The translations under genes were made by a program, and so were the position numbers. From a virus, in the IMG/VR virus record IMGVR_UViG_3300024344_000154, positions 1-21,105 of that record: DNA of 21,105 bases; one strand, given 5' to 3'. Shown here one piece after another: positions 12,229-20,049 of the stretch (position 1 is its first letter; every line of letters begins with the position of its first letter). The notes under the pieces were generated by a model. That model saw only the letters and a list, made by a program, of their open reading frames with translations, ran no database searches and had not been told where the DNA came from.

Positions 12229-12987
12229 TTAGAAGTGCGATGAATCCTTTTTATTAGTTTCACCGTGCTTTGCTTTAACATTTCCTTTCGAAATGCTTTC
12301 AGCAAAAACTTTTGCTTGTTGGTACAGCTCTGTATTAGATACAGGTCCTATCTTCTGTACTTCCCAACCAAACCACGTGCCTTTATCGTTAGACTGCTGA
12401 ACAGTTCTTAACCTGTATTCATGGCTAAAAGATGCTGGCGTGAATAATCCATTCTTACCTTTCATCTTTATACCTGCCATCATTGAGTTCCATTTTCTAC
12501 TAATTTTTAATTGAGTAGATTTCATAGAAATCAAAGCAGTGGCTGCTGTAGGATTGGTAATCAAAACAAAGTGAGATGCTGTCTTATCAATATAATTACC
12601 ATTTGGTAATCTATCTTTGTAATTTGCATCAGTCTTTGTTTGACTCATGATGTCTGAAGAAGCTTCGTGAATTTGTACTGGTCCACCTGATCCTTCTCCT
12701 CTATCTTTCCACTCTATGTATTCGAGTTTGTAATAGCACGGAACGACAGTTATGCCTTTCGTACCATCATACAACTCTCCTGAAACAGAATTGAATATCA
12801 TTCCTGGTTCAGCACCTTCGACATACTTACCATCGCGTTTATTAACTTCCGGTGAAAGCTGTCCAAGGATTTTTAGAAAAGGAAGGGCTAGATCTTCTTG
12901 ACCTAATTTACCCAAACCTTTTGCTGCATCTTCTTCAAACACATTGGCTGGAAGACTTGCAGTCTTTTTTTCTGCTACTTGGTTCAT
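12229..12987 (-). CDS. Conserved replication-module protein, possible ssDNA-binding protein
   Basis: The 252-residue product includes LALPFLKILGQLSPEVNKRD (33-52), a YVEGAEPGMIFNSVSGELYD segment, VVPCYYKLEYIEW (81-93) and a highly regular STQLKISRKWNSMMAGIKM stretch. The composition (aromatic and basic residues on predicted strands) and the position directly before primase, helicase and polymerase make a single-strand binding role plausible, but I see no definitive OB-fold signature and the tail is not the acidic tip of bacterial SSB. AAGGAG lies 9 bases before the ATG. I recall close relatives in many marine phages, mostly without function. Confidence 0.75.
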   Translation of the reverse strand: MNQVAEKKTASLPANVFEEDAAKGLGKLGQEDLALPFLKILGQLSPEVNKRDGKYVEGAEPGMIFNSVSGELYDGTKGITVVPCYYKLEYIEWKDRGEGSGGPVQIHEASSDIMSQTKTDANYKDRLPNGNYIDKTASHFVLITNPTAATALISMKSTQLKISRKWNSMMAGIKMKGKNGLFTPASFSHEYRLRTVQQSNDKGTWFGWEVQKIGPVSNTELYQQAKVFAESISKGNVKAKHGETNKKDSSHF

Positions 12988-12989
12988 GT

Positions 12990-13586
12990 TTATTTGCTCC
13001 TTGTTATTTTTGTTCTGTTGCCTGCGAACACGTTAAATAGATCAGAGGGCATTTCTTGTCCAGATTCAAGACGCTCTCTGACCAATGCTTTTAGAGTCAT
13101 GGGTTCAACCTTTAGTTTCTGGACCGGTTCATACCCTTGACCCTGTGCAAGGCTAGCGTAAGCTAGTGCCTTGTTGTCTTCGTTACGACCAAAAGCAACA
13201 GTGACCTCATTTTTAATAAGATCACCTAGGCCGTTTTTTCGAAGCCAGGTAAATGCATCTTCCTTTTTAGCTGCAGGAATGGATGCACCGTAGACGGGTT
13301 TCACTTCAACAGCGGAACCGTCTGCTAATTTTAAAGTTGAGATGTTCATCTCAGTCATCATCGTAGGAATTACTTCTCCCGATAATAACTCTTGATTTCT
13401 TTTCAACTCCTTAAGTTTTTTCTCTTGCTCATCAATCTCATCTTCTAGAGATTGAAGTTTCGTTACTTGATCAGAAAGAGTTTTGGCGTTATTTACTTCA
13501 CCTAAACTTTCCTTTCTGTCTTCTTCAAAGTCAATAGATCCACTTCCTGTGAATGTCTTAACTTTTATTGTTTGTTTAATGCTCAT
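12990..13586 (-). CDS. Conserved phage protein with coiled coil
   Basis: The 198-residue product has a coiled coil at about residues 36-70 (DQVTKLQSLEDEIDEQEKKL), then a globular part with STLKLADGSAVEVKPVYGAS, TWLRKNGLGDLIKNEVTVAF and KVEPMTLKALVRERLESGQ. The LKLxDGSxVEVK and FGRxED motifs recur in phage proteins found in replication or recombination modules, to my recollection, with no proven function. AAGGAG lies 7 bases before the ATG. It overlaps the preceding gene by 11 bases and ends two bases before the next start, so it belongs to the replication operon. Confidence 0.78.
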   Translation of the reverse strand: MSIKQTIKVKTFTGSGSIDFEEDRKESLGEVNNAKTLSDQVTKLQSLEDEIDEQEKKLKELKRNQELLSGEVIPTMMTEMNISTLKLADGSAVEVKPVYGASIPAAKKEDAFTWLRKNGLGDLIKNEVTVAFGRNEDNKALAYASLAQGQGYEPVQKLKVEPMTLKALVRERLESGQEMPSDLFNVFAGNRTKITRSK

Positions 13587-13935
13587 CTATTTCTCCTTTC
13601 TCATAAAGATTAACATTGATAGGATAATACTTTTTCTCTTGCTTATCCCATTTTAATAGCTTGTATTTACCATTTGTTAAATCCGATACAATCGAACAAG
13701 CCACACCGATTATAGCAGGATCTCCCGTTAATAAAAGATAATCATCACTTGTATAATCTTTCAAAGATTTTCTTAGTTTAAAAACTAATGGTCCTGGAGA
13801 GAATATAATTTGTGATAGTTCAGGTAAAAGAAATTTTAAATTACCATAATGAGAAGCTCCCATAATGTTAATCTTAGGCTTACCCTCTCGAGTGCCCGCA
13901 ATTTCTTGTATTACATAAACTGTATTTTCTTTCAT
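13576..13935 (-). CDS. Conserved small phage protein, first gene of the replication operon
   Basis: The frame has ATGs at 13944, 13941 and 13935; I choose the last because the minus-strand promoter below would start transcription near 13937. The 119-residue product includes YVIQEIAGTREGKPKINIMG, a YLLLTGDPAIIGVACSIVSD segment and KLLKWDKQEKKYYPINVNLY. The TGDPAxIG and KWDxQExKYYP motifs are familiar from marine phages without assigned function. No ribosome site is visible, compatible with leaderless translation. It overlaps the next gene by 11 bases. Confidence 0.7.
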   Translation of the reverse strand: MKENTVYVIQEIAGTREGKPKINIMGASHYGNLKFLLPELSQIIFSPGPLVFKLRKSLKDYTSDDYLLLTGDPAIIGVACSIVSDLTNGKYKLLKWDKQEKKYYPINVNLYEKGEIDEH

Positions 13936-13961
13936 TGACATCATTTATAAATTAATATAAG
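13935..13961 (+). promoter_or_regulatory. Promoter-like site for the SNF2 helicase gene
   Basis: A perfect TTGACA (13935-13940) with TATAAG (13956-13961), spacer 15 bases, points rightward 28 bases before the ATG. The short spacer lowers confidence. The -10 hexamer is the same as that before the other rightward gene (3254-3259). Confidence 0.35.
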
Positions 13962-13971
13962 AGATTGTCAA
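13944..13971 (-). promoter_or_regulatory. Promoter-like site for the replication operon
   Basis: On the minus strand a perfect TTGACA (13966-13971), a 16-base spacer and TATAAA (13944-13949) give a strong sigma70-like match. Start of transcription near 13937 would make the ATG at 13935 essentially leaderless. The flanking ATTGACA (13934-13940) and TGTCAAT (13966-13972) form a 7-bp inverted repeat across the region. Confidence 0.45.
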
Positions 13972-13988
13972 TAGAAAGAAGAAAAATT

Positions 13989-15416
13989 ATGGATTATAAA
14001 TTTAAGACAACACCCTATAAGCATCAAGTAACTGCTTTAGAAAATTCTTGGATGAAAGAATACTATGCCTATTTTATGGAGATGGGTACAGGTAAATCTA
14101 AAGTATTAATAGACAATGCGGCAATGCTTTATGACAACGGAAAGATTGATGGCCTTTTAATTATAGCACCTAAGGGTGTGTATAAAAATTGGCATGAATC
14201 TGAAATACCCACACATTTAGCTGATCACATTGAGAATGTGTCTGTTCTGTGGCAAGCCAATATCACTTTAAAACAAAAAAGAGACTTAGATACTTTGTTT
14301 AAAACAGATCATAAATTACATATTCTATGTATGAACGTTGAATCTTTTTCTACCAAGAAGGGCGTTGACTTTGCATACAAATTTTTATCTTGCCATAGAA
14401 CAATGATGGTTATAGATGAATCTACTACCATTAAAAATCCTAGTGCTAAACGTACTAAAAACATTTGTTCACTAGCCGAATACTCTAGATACAGAAGAAT
14501 ACTTACAGGTTCGCCTGTCACAAAATCGCCGCTAGATTTATTCAAACAATGTGAGTTCTTACGATCGGAGCTCTTAGGTCATGTATCTTTTTATACCTTT
14601 AGACAAAGGTATGCTGTTATGAGAAAGATGAATTTTGGTGGAAGATCTGTAGAGATTCCAATTGGTTATAGAAATCTTGATGAGTTAAGCGTTAAATTAA
14701 AAGCTTTTTCGTATAGGGTATTGAAAGATGAATGTTTAGATTTACCTAAAAAAACTTTTATGAAAAGAATTATTCAACTATCTCCTGATCAATTTAAATT
14801 ATATGATCAAATGAAACAAATGGCTTTAGCACTACATAATGGCAAAAGTATGACCACAGCCACAGTTTTAACACAATTAATGAGATTACAGCAGATAACT
14901 TGCGGCCACTTTACGGCAGATGATGGAACGCTACAAGATATTAAAAACAATCGACTCGAAGAATTAATTAATGTTTTACATGAAGTTGAAGGCAAGGTTG
15001 TCATTTGGGCTCATTGGCAAAGAGATGTTAATAAAATTATTGAAGCTATTAAAAAAGAATTTGATGAAGACTGTGTGGATTACTATGGCCTTACACCTAG
15101 TGCGGACAGACAAAAAAATATTAAGAAGTTTCAAGAAGATCCTAATTGCAGATTCTTTGTAGGGACTCCACAAACCGGAGGTTATGGTATTACTTTAACA
15201 GCTGCATCAACAATGGTTTATTATTCTAATGGGTATGACCTTGAAAAAAGAATGCAATCAGAAGCTAGAATCGATCGTATTGGACAAACTAAACCTATGA
15301 CTTATATTGATATAATCTGTGAAGATACAGTAGATCAAAAGATTGTAAAATCTCTTAGAAAGAAAGTTGATATTGCAACTCAGATTATGGGTGAAGAATT
15401 AAAAGATTGGATTTAA
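13989..15416 (+). CDS. SNF2-like superfamily 2 helicase (rightward)
   Basis: The 475-residue product from the ATG at 13989 (preceded by a purine-rich AGAAG) is an SNF2-type ATPase: Walker A EMGTGKSK (31-38), LLIIAPKGVYKNW (56-68, motif Ia), motif II VIDESTTIKN (141-150), motif III LTGSPVTKSPLDL (172-184), then VVIWAHWQRDV (337-347), VGTPQTGGYGITLTAAS (391-407) and QSEARIDRIGQ (423-433, motif VI). Motif II reads DEST rather than DEAH. Such proteins translocate on duplex DNA and remodel complexes; in phages they are linked to replication or recombination. A longer frame from a TTG at 13965 lacks support. It is on the opposite strand to all its neighbours. Confidence 0.93.
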   Translation: MDYKFKTTPYKHQVTALENSWMKEYYAYFMEMGTGKSKVLIDNAAMLYDNGKIDGLLIIAPKGVYKNWHESEIPTHLADHIENVSVLWQANITLKQKRDLDTLFKTDHKLHILCMNVESFSTKKGVDFAYKFLSCHRTMMVIDESTTIKNPSAKRTKNICSLAEYSRYRRILTGSPVTKSPLDLFKQCEFLRSELLGHVSFYTFRQRYAVMRKMNFGGRSVEIPIGYRNLDELSVKLKAFSYRVLKDECLDLPKKTFMKRIIQLSPDQFKLYDQMKQMALALHNGKSMTTATVLTQLMRLQQITCGHFTADDGTLQDIKNNRLEELINVLHEVEGKVVIWAHWQRDVNKIIEAIKKEFDEDCVDYYGLTPSADRQKNIKKFQEDPNCRFFVGTPQTGGYGITLTAASTMVYYSNGYDLEKRMQSEARIDRIGQTKPMTYIDIICEDTVDQKIVKSLRKKVDIATQIMGEELKDWI

Positions 15417-15607
15417 TTAAACATTCTTTCCAACACAAAAACAACTGCTGTTCCCGCAACAGTTAAAAGAACCCAATAGATTTGATCTATCTTACCGCCC
15501 AACTTTTCTACGTCTTCGTGTACATGTTTTAAATTTTTCTTGACACCTGATATGTGTCCATACAAAGATAAAATGTGTTCTCTTGTGTTTTTAGGTTCTA
15601 TTGCCAT
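15413..15607 (-). CDS. XhlA-like holin or membrane-anchored coiled-coil protein
   Basis: The 64-residue product has a coiled-coil N-terminal half (HISGVKKNLKHVHEDVEKLG) and one C-terminal membrane helix at about 43-60 (IYWVLLTVAGTAVVFVLERM). This order, helix first and anchor last, is that of the XhlA/haemolysin family associated with phage lysis, and the IYWxLLTxxG motif is typical. Holin function is inferred. The ATG overlaps the stop of the virion gene as TAATG, with GAGGA just upstream; the TAA interlocks with the helicase stop in TTAA (15413-15416). Confidence 0.68.
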   Translation of the reverse strand: MAIEPKNTREHILSLYGHISGVKKNLKHVHEDVEKLGGKIDQIYWVLLTVAGTAVVFVLERMFN

Positions 15608-18600
15608 TATATTCCTCTCATTGCGTTGTCGTATTCTATTTTTTCTGCAACCGTCATTTGATTGTAAGGTTTCATGGTCCCTGATGCCTGGGTCGTGTTG
15701 CCTACAATACTTGCATTGGGTGCACCGCCCGATACTATGTTTGAAGTTAGTCTGTCAAATTTTTTACCTAATGTACTTGGTGCACTAGGCATTTCAAATT
15801 TAGGCATTGTAAATACATCTTCTCCTAAATCTAATCTTCGATTTGTATTAATTATTTTATTTAGATAAGGTAATGCTTTTGGATAAGGGTTTGGTAGATT
15901 AACTCCTTCTACTCTATTGAGATTTCTATTTATCTCTGCTAGTCTGTCAATAAAGAAATCACTAGGATACTCAGGTGTGTATTTTCCTATTAATAGATTA
16001 TCAATAACATCTCTTTTGATACCTTTTCTTTTTTCTAACTCTGTTCTTATTTTAAAATTTTTCATTCCTAAAGTTTTCATTGCTTCAACATCTTTGTACA
16101 TTTCTTTTAAAGTATTAAATCTTCTAGACTCGGCATAACCAAATCGTTCTATGATTTCTTCAGGAGATACACGTCCACCTCTAAGCAGTGGTCCGATAAA
16201 TAAGTTGTAATCTTTTTTTAAGTTAGAACCGAAAGCTGTTGTCTTATATTTAAGAGCTCGTTCTGGATCAGAGTTTATAACTCTCATTCCATATAGTCCA
16301 TGTATCTCATCGCTTAAATTAAATGATCTACCGTAATCATCACTTACCCCTGTTGTAGATTGTGCAAGTCTTTTAAACTGAGACAATGATCCAGGAGCTA
16401 GTGATTTTGCTATATGTGATATTCCTTTAAAAGCCCTAACACCAAAGTCATCTTCTTCTGACCATATTTTTCTACCACCTCTACCAACTCCTCTCCTAAT
16501 CACTGAGTCTAGTAATGCTTCTGTGTAGATAGATTCTGTTGCATAAGGTTTTAAAATTTCTGACATACTATCTGCCATTCCCGCAGCAAGTCCTGCTTTT
16601 AAAGATTTATTGTCTGCGTTCGCTTGAGATAAACCACCATACACAGCCATAACAGGTCTTATAACAGTGTCATATGCATTTGAGTAACTGAAATCAATGT
16701 ATTTTAAATATCCATTTTTGTCTCTACCCATAGGAACAAGTGTAGAATTTTTAGACCACTCAGGCACGACTCTTCGAAGTGCTTTCATTTCTTCATCGTC
16801 CACATCGTGATAAGCTTTAGCTGCACCTACGATTGCTGTAGGAACTCCAACAGCTGTTGCACCAAAACTAGCTAATCTTTTATATCCAAGTTTTTCAATT
16901 TGAGGGATACCACTTGTTATATCGTCAATTGATCTAGTTATAATATTATTACTTGTTCTCATAATTTCTAATGGAAAGGCTATGAAGTTTCCAAAAGGTG
17001 ATTGTCTTAATGCTCTTGCTGTCATACCTACATAACCATAGTTAGGTACCTGATTACGTGTCAAATTACCTGCTATCTCATCTAAAAAATTACTATACTG
17101 TTGAGCATTACCTACACCACTTTCTATATAACTTGTTCTTTGAGCGAGTTTAGTAAAGTAATCTGTTATCGCTTGACCATTTTCACCAAGTGCTTCTATA
17201 GCCTCTTTGCTTTTTGCTTGTCTAATTGCAAAGTCTTCAGCTGTTTCAGTTAATCTTTGTGGTACTTTAGAATCTATTAATGCTTTAAAATTATCTTCTG
17301 TTACACCTATTTCTTTTGTTAAAGTTGAATACCTGTTTCTTTCAAGGTTCCAATTTATAATTTTCCAAAAATCATCTTCAGCTACATATGCATCTTGAAG
17401 TTTAGCAAAGCCTTTTAATAATTTTCTTTTTGTTTCTGCTCCTACTTTTTGTGGAACCTTTGTCATTAAACTTCTATCAACTGCAGCAGGGTCTTTAAAC
17501 ATATCTCTAAATAATCTTTTTGTTTCGTTCGCTTGAACTTGAGAATCAACCACTCCAACTTTTAAAAGTCTTTGATATAATTCTGAATCTGCTTTGGTCA
17601 TTGTACCAAAAACTCTTTTACCTGAAATGCCGTACGCCTGTCGGTATACAGATTGATTAGAAAAAGGATTTAATAATTTCCAATCTCCATAGTTTGGAAA
17701 GAACGCACCATTAGCAGCAACAAATGCTCCTGCACTAACTGCGTTTCGAACGTGTGTTAATGGAGATAAAATTGTTTTTGCAATCTGTGACCCTGCTTTA
17801 GGTGCAAGCACAAGCGTTTTATAGAAAGGACCAATGTGACCAGTGTTTAACCAATTGCTTGAAGTGTCAAAGATACCTTCATACATAGGAGCTTTTATAT
17901 ATTTACCATCTAATGGTGTAGGAATCTTAGCTGCCTTTTCTACCTTTCTCCATTTTCTAGGATCGTCAAATTGTAGTTCGTCTGCAACCTGTCCTCTTAT
18001 GGTTTTCTCTAATGCTTCATCAGCAGCATCATCAAAAGCTGGCCCTGTATATCCTACAAGTCTATCTTTTTTTGCCTGTGTAATTCTACTTTGAATTATT
18101 CTTTCAGGATCAATAACAAAAGGGTCACTACCCTCTACTCCTATTTTAGCAATATCATCCATATAAGAAAGAGTACCATTTAAATTTGCTTGTTTAGCAA
18201 CCGTTGAGAAAAAAGTATACGATGGATCTTTTATTTCACCGAGTAATTCTCTTTGCCAATTTTGAATCATTTCTGATTTTTTAAGTATGCCTTCTTTAAT
18301 TTGAATTTCATTTAAAGTTTCTTTTCCAATGTTTGATTCTGCTAAATATCTTGGGTCTACTTCATCGTTAGCCATTTTTTTCATATAGTCTTCTACCTGT
18401 ATTCTAGCTTTATCTTTTATTTTAGCTAACTCATCAGGCGTAGCTGTTTTACCTAAAGCCCTTAATTCACTTTGGACAAATAATTCTTCTGATCTATCAA
18501 TAATTTGTTGAGTTGGTTTGTATTTATAAAAACCAAAAAAACCTTTTTGTTCATATTGTCTATAAGTTGTATTTAAATAACGACCAAAATTACTTCTAAC

Positions 18601-20040
18601 AGCTTCACTAACTTCTTTAGGCATCTGCCTTTGAAGAAGTCTTGCGGACATATTATCTACAGCTAGACGCATATCAAAAATATTATTCTTTAATCTTTCA
18701 GCTGCTTCCTCTCCTGAACTTTCTTTAACAAGCTTCATAAGATCATCCATTTCTTTTGTTGCTTGAAGATCACTTTTTTGAAACACACCTTGTTCATCAA
18801 ACTTTTTAACTTGATCTACAATATCGGGGTATTGTTTTGTTAATAATTTAAATCTGTCTTTTAAATCAACTAATAAACTTTCTAATGCCTCATCATTTAA
18901 ATTTTTACCTTGTGATGTAGCAACTTCTAATAATTCTTTTTGTAAATTTTTATATTTAAATACAGGATCCATTTCTTTTAATTTTAAGTTTGCAGTCTTA
19001 AGATTTAAAAGTCTATCAGCGTCAGTTGATTTAGGACTAATTATGCTTTGAATTTTTTCTAAAACTTTTGCGTGAGCATTATCTGTTGTTTTTAAACCAC
19101 TATTTTTTAAATAGTCATCGTAAAAAGAATCACCTAGATTTCTTAAATTTTTTTCTAAAGAGTTTGTTAATTCAGTAGCTCCAACTGCTACTGCTTTTTC
19201 AATTCCTTTAGCGGCTTCTTTAGCTTCGAAAGTAGCAGCAGTATTAAAACCTTTTGCACTTAAACCATACTCTCCATACTTTTGTAAAAAAGCTTCTACT
19301 CTACCTTTTGCAAATTCATCGGGTGCAGCTTCTTTAGGATTTCTTAAAGTTTGAATACCTTTACCTGCTCCAACTAAAGCAAGATTAAATAGAGCACCCT
19401 CAGTTCCAAATTTTAATCTGTTAACTATTCTTCTTAGTGCGTCTTGTCTACCTTCTAAAGTTTCATCTTTATTCATCATAGTAAGAGCAAAAGGTTCTAG
19501 TGATGTGCCTCTAGCTATGTCTGCAAAAGTTCCAATATCTTCATCAGCTACAACTGCCTCTCCAAGTCCGCCTCCTATAACACCTCCTGTTATTGCTGCT
19601 CTCGTAGGTGTCTTAGAAATTAAATTACCAACTCTAGCTAAACTCATATAGCTACCTGCTCTTTTAGCTTCAACTGCCTTCTTTGCTAAATCAGCAGCAG
19701 TTCTCGCTTGCCAAGCCTTAGCTGCCGTTGAGCCTACTTTAAAACCATAACCTGCGGGTATTGCTATCTGAGATATTGCTTGAGTTATTTTACCAACGGT
19801 TCTTGCTTCAGCTTCATCGTCCCAAGGGTTAACATCATCAAACCATTCTTCAACGCTTTTGGCTGTGTTAGTGTCTGCCGCTAAATCAAATATAGTTGCA
19901 CCAAGTGAGAATACACCTTTAGGTATATTCCAAAGTCCTGTTGCTACACCTGCTAACGCAGACTCAAAAAAACCTACGTCGTTATCTTTCTTTTTCTTTT
20001 GTTGTTGAGAGCCGTATACTTCATCCAATGATTTTGGCAT
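15607..20040 (-). CDS. Very large virion-type protein (candidate internal or ejection protein)
   Basis: The 1477-residue product is the longest gene here. It has glycine/alanine-rich hydrophobic segments near the N-terminus (about 23-54 and 148-166) and another near 1055-1077 (ATAVGVPTAIVGAAKAY), separated by long helical, charged stretches. Such size and alternation of amphipathic helices with membrane-active segments fit internal virion or DNA-ejection proteins of short-tailed phages. I see no transglycosylase ESxxNP motif and no RNA polymerase motifs. AGGAGG lies just before the ATG, the strongest ribosome site of the window, suggesting high expression. It follows the partial virion-type gene directly and precedes the holin-like gene. 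Assignment rests on size, composition and position. Confidence 0.7.
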   Translation of the reverse strand: MPKSLDEVYGSQQQKKKKDNDVGFFESALAGVATGLWNIPKGVFSLGATIFDLAADTNTAKSVEEWFDDVNPWDDEAEARTVGKITQAISQIAIPAGYGFKVGSTAAKAWQARTAADLAKKAVEAKRAGSYMSLARVGNLISKTPTRAAITGGVIGGGLGEAVVADEDIGTFADIARGTSLEPFALTMMNKDETLEGRQDALRRIVNRLKFGTEGALFNLALVGAGKGIQTLRNPKEAAPDEFAKGRVEAFLQKYGEYGLSAKGFNTAATFEAKEAAKGIEKAVAVGATELTNSLEKNLRNLGDSFYDDYLKNSGLKTTDNAHAKVLEKIQSIISPKSTDADRLLNLKTANLKLKEMDPVFKYKNLQKELLEVATSQGKNLNDEALESLLVDLKDRFKLLTKQYPDIVDQVKKFDEQGVFQKSDLQATKEMDDLMKLVKESSGEEAAERLKNNIFDMRLAVDNMSARLLQRQMPKEVSEAVRSNFGRYLNTTYRQYEQKGFFGFYKYKPTQQIIDRSEELFVQSELRALGKTATPDELAKIKDKARIQVEDYMKKMANDEVDPRYLAESNIGKETLNEIQIKEGILKKSEMIQNWQRELLGEIKDPSYTFFSTVAKQANLNGTLSYMDDIAKIGVEGSDPFVIDPERIIQSRITQAKKDRLVGYTGPAFDDAADEALEKTIRGQVADELQFDDPRKWRKVEKAAKIPTPLDGKYIKAPMYEGIFDTSSNWLNTGHIGPFYKTLVLAPKAGSQIAKTILSPLTHVRNAVSAGAFVAANGAFFPNYGDWKLLNPFSNQSVYRQAYGISGKRVFGTMTKADSELYQRLLKVGVVDSQVQANETKRLFRDMFKDPAAVDRSLMTKVPQKVGAETKRKLLKGFAKLQDAYVAEDDFWKIINWNLERNRYSTLTKEIGVTEDNFKALIDSKVPQRLTETAEDFAIRQAKSKEAIEALGENGQAITDYFTKLAQRTSYIESGVGNAQQYSNFLDEIAGNLTRNQVPNYGYVGMTARALRQSPFGNFIAFPLEIMRTSNNIITRSIDDITSGIPQIEKLGYKRLASFGATAVGVPTAIVGAAKAYHDVDDEEMKALRRVVPEWSKNSTLVPMGRDKNGYLKYIDFSYSNAYDTVIRPVMAVYGGLSQANADNKSLKAGLAAGMADSMSEILKPYATESIYTEALLDSVIRRGVGRGGRKIWSEEDDFGVRAFKGISHIAKSLAPGSLSQFKRLAQSTTGVSDDYGRSFNLSDEIHGLYGMRVINSDPERALKYKTTAFGSNLKKDYNLFIGPLLRGGRVSPEEIIERFGYAESRRFNTLKEMYKDVEAMKTLGMKNFKIRTELEKRKGIKRDVIDNLLIGKYTPEYPSDFFIDRLAEINRNLNRVEGVNLPNPYPKALPYLNKIINTNRRLDLGEDVFTMPKFEMPSAPSTLGKKFDRLTSNIVSGGAPNASIVGNTTQASGTMKPYNQMTVAEKIEYDNAMRGI

Positions 20041-20049
20041 GAGCCCTCC

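Noticed and set aside
12003-12305. 100-codon minus-strand frame across the primase/ssDNA-binding junction
   Set aside because: It crosses the structured spacer and two better genes in another frame, with no domain or good ribosome site.
13965-13988. TTG start extending the SNF2 helicase by eight codons
   Set aside because: The ATG at 13989 has the purine-rich ribosome site and begins the family's usual N-terminus; the extension overlaps promoter elements.
15417-15500. Possible bidirectional terminator after the helicase
   Set aside because: Only competing 5-bp stems such as CTGTT/AACAG are seen, without T-runs on either strand.
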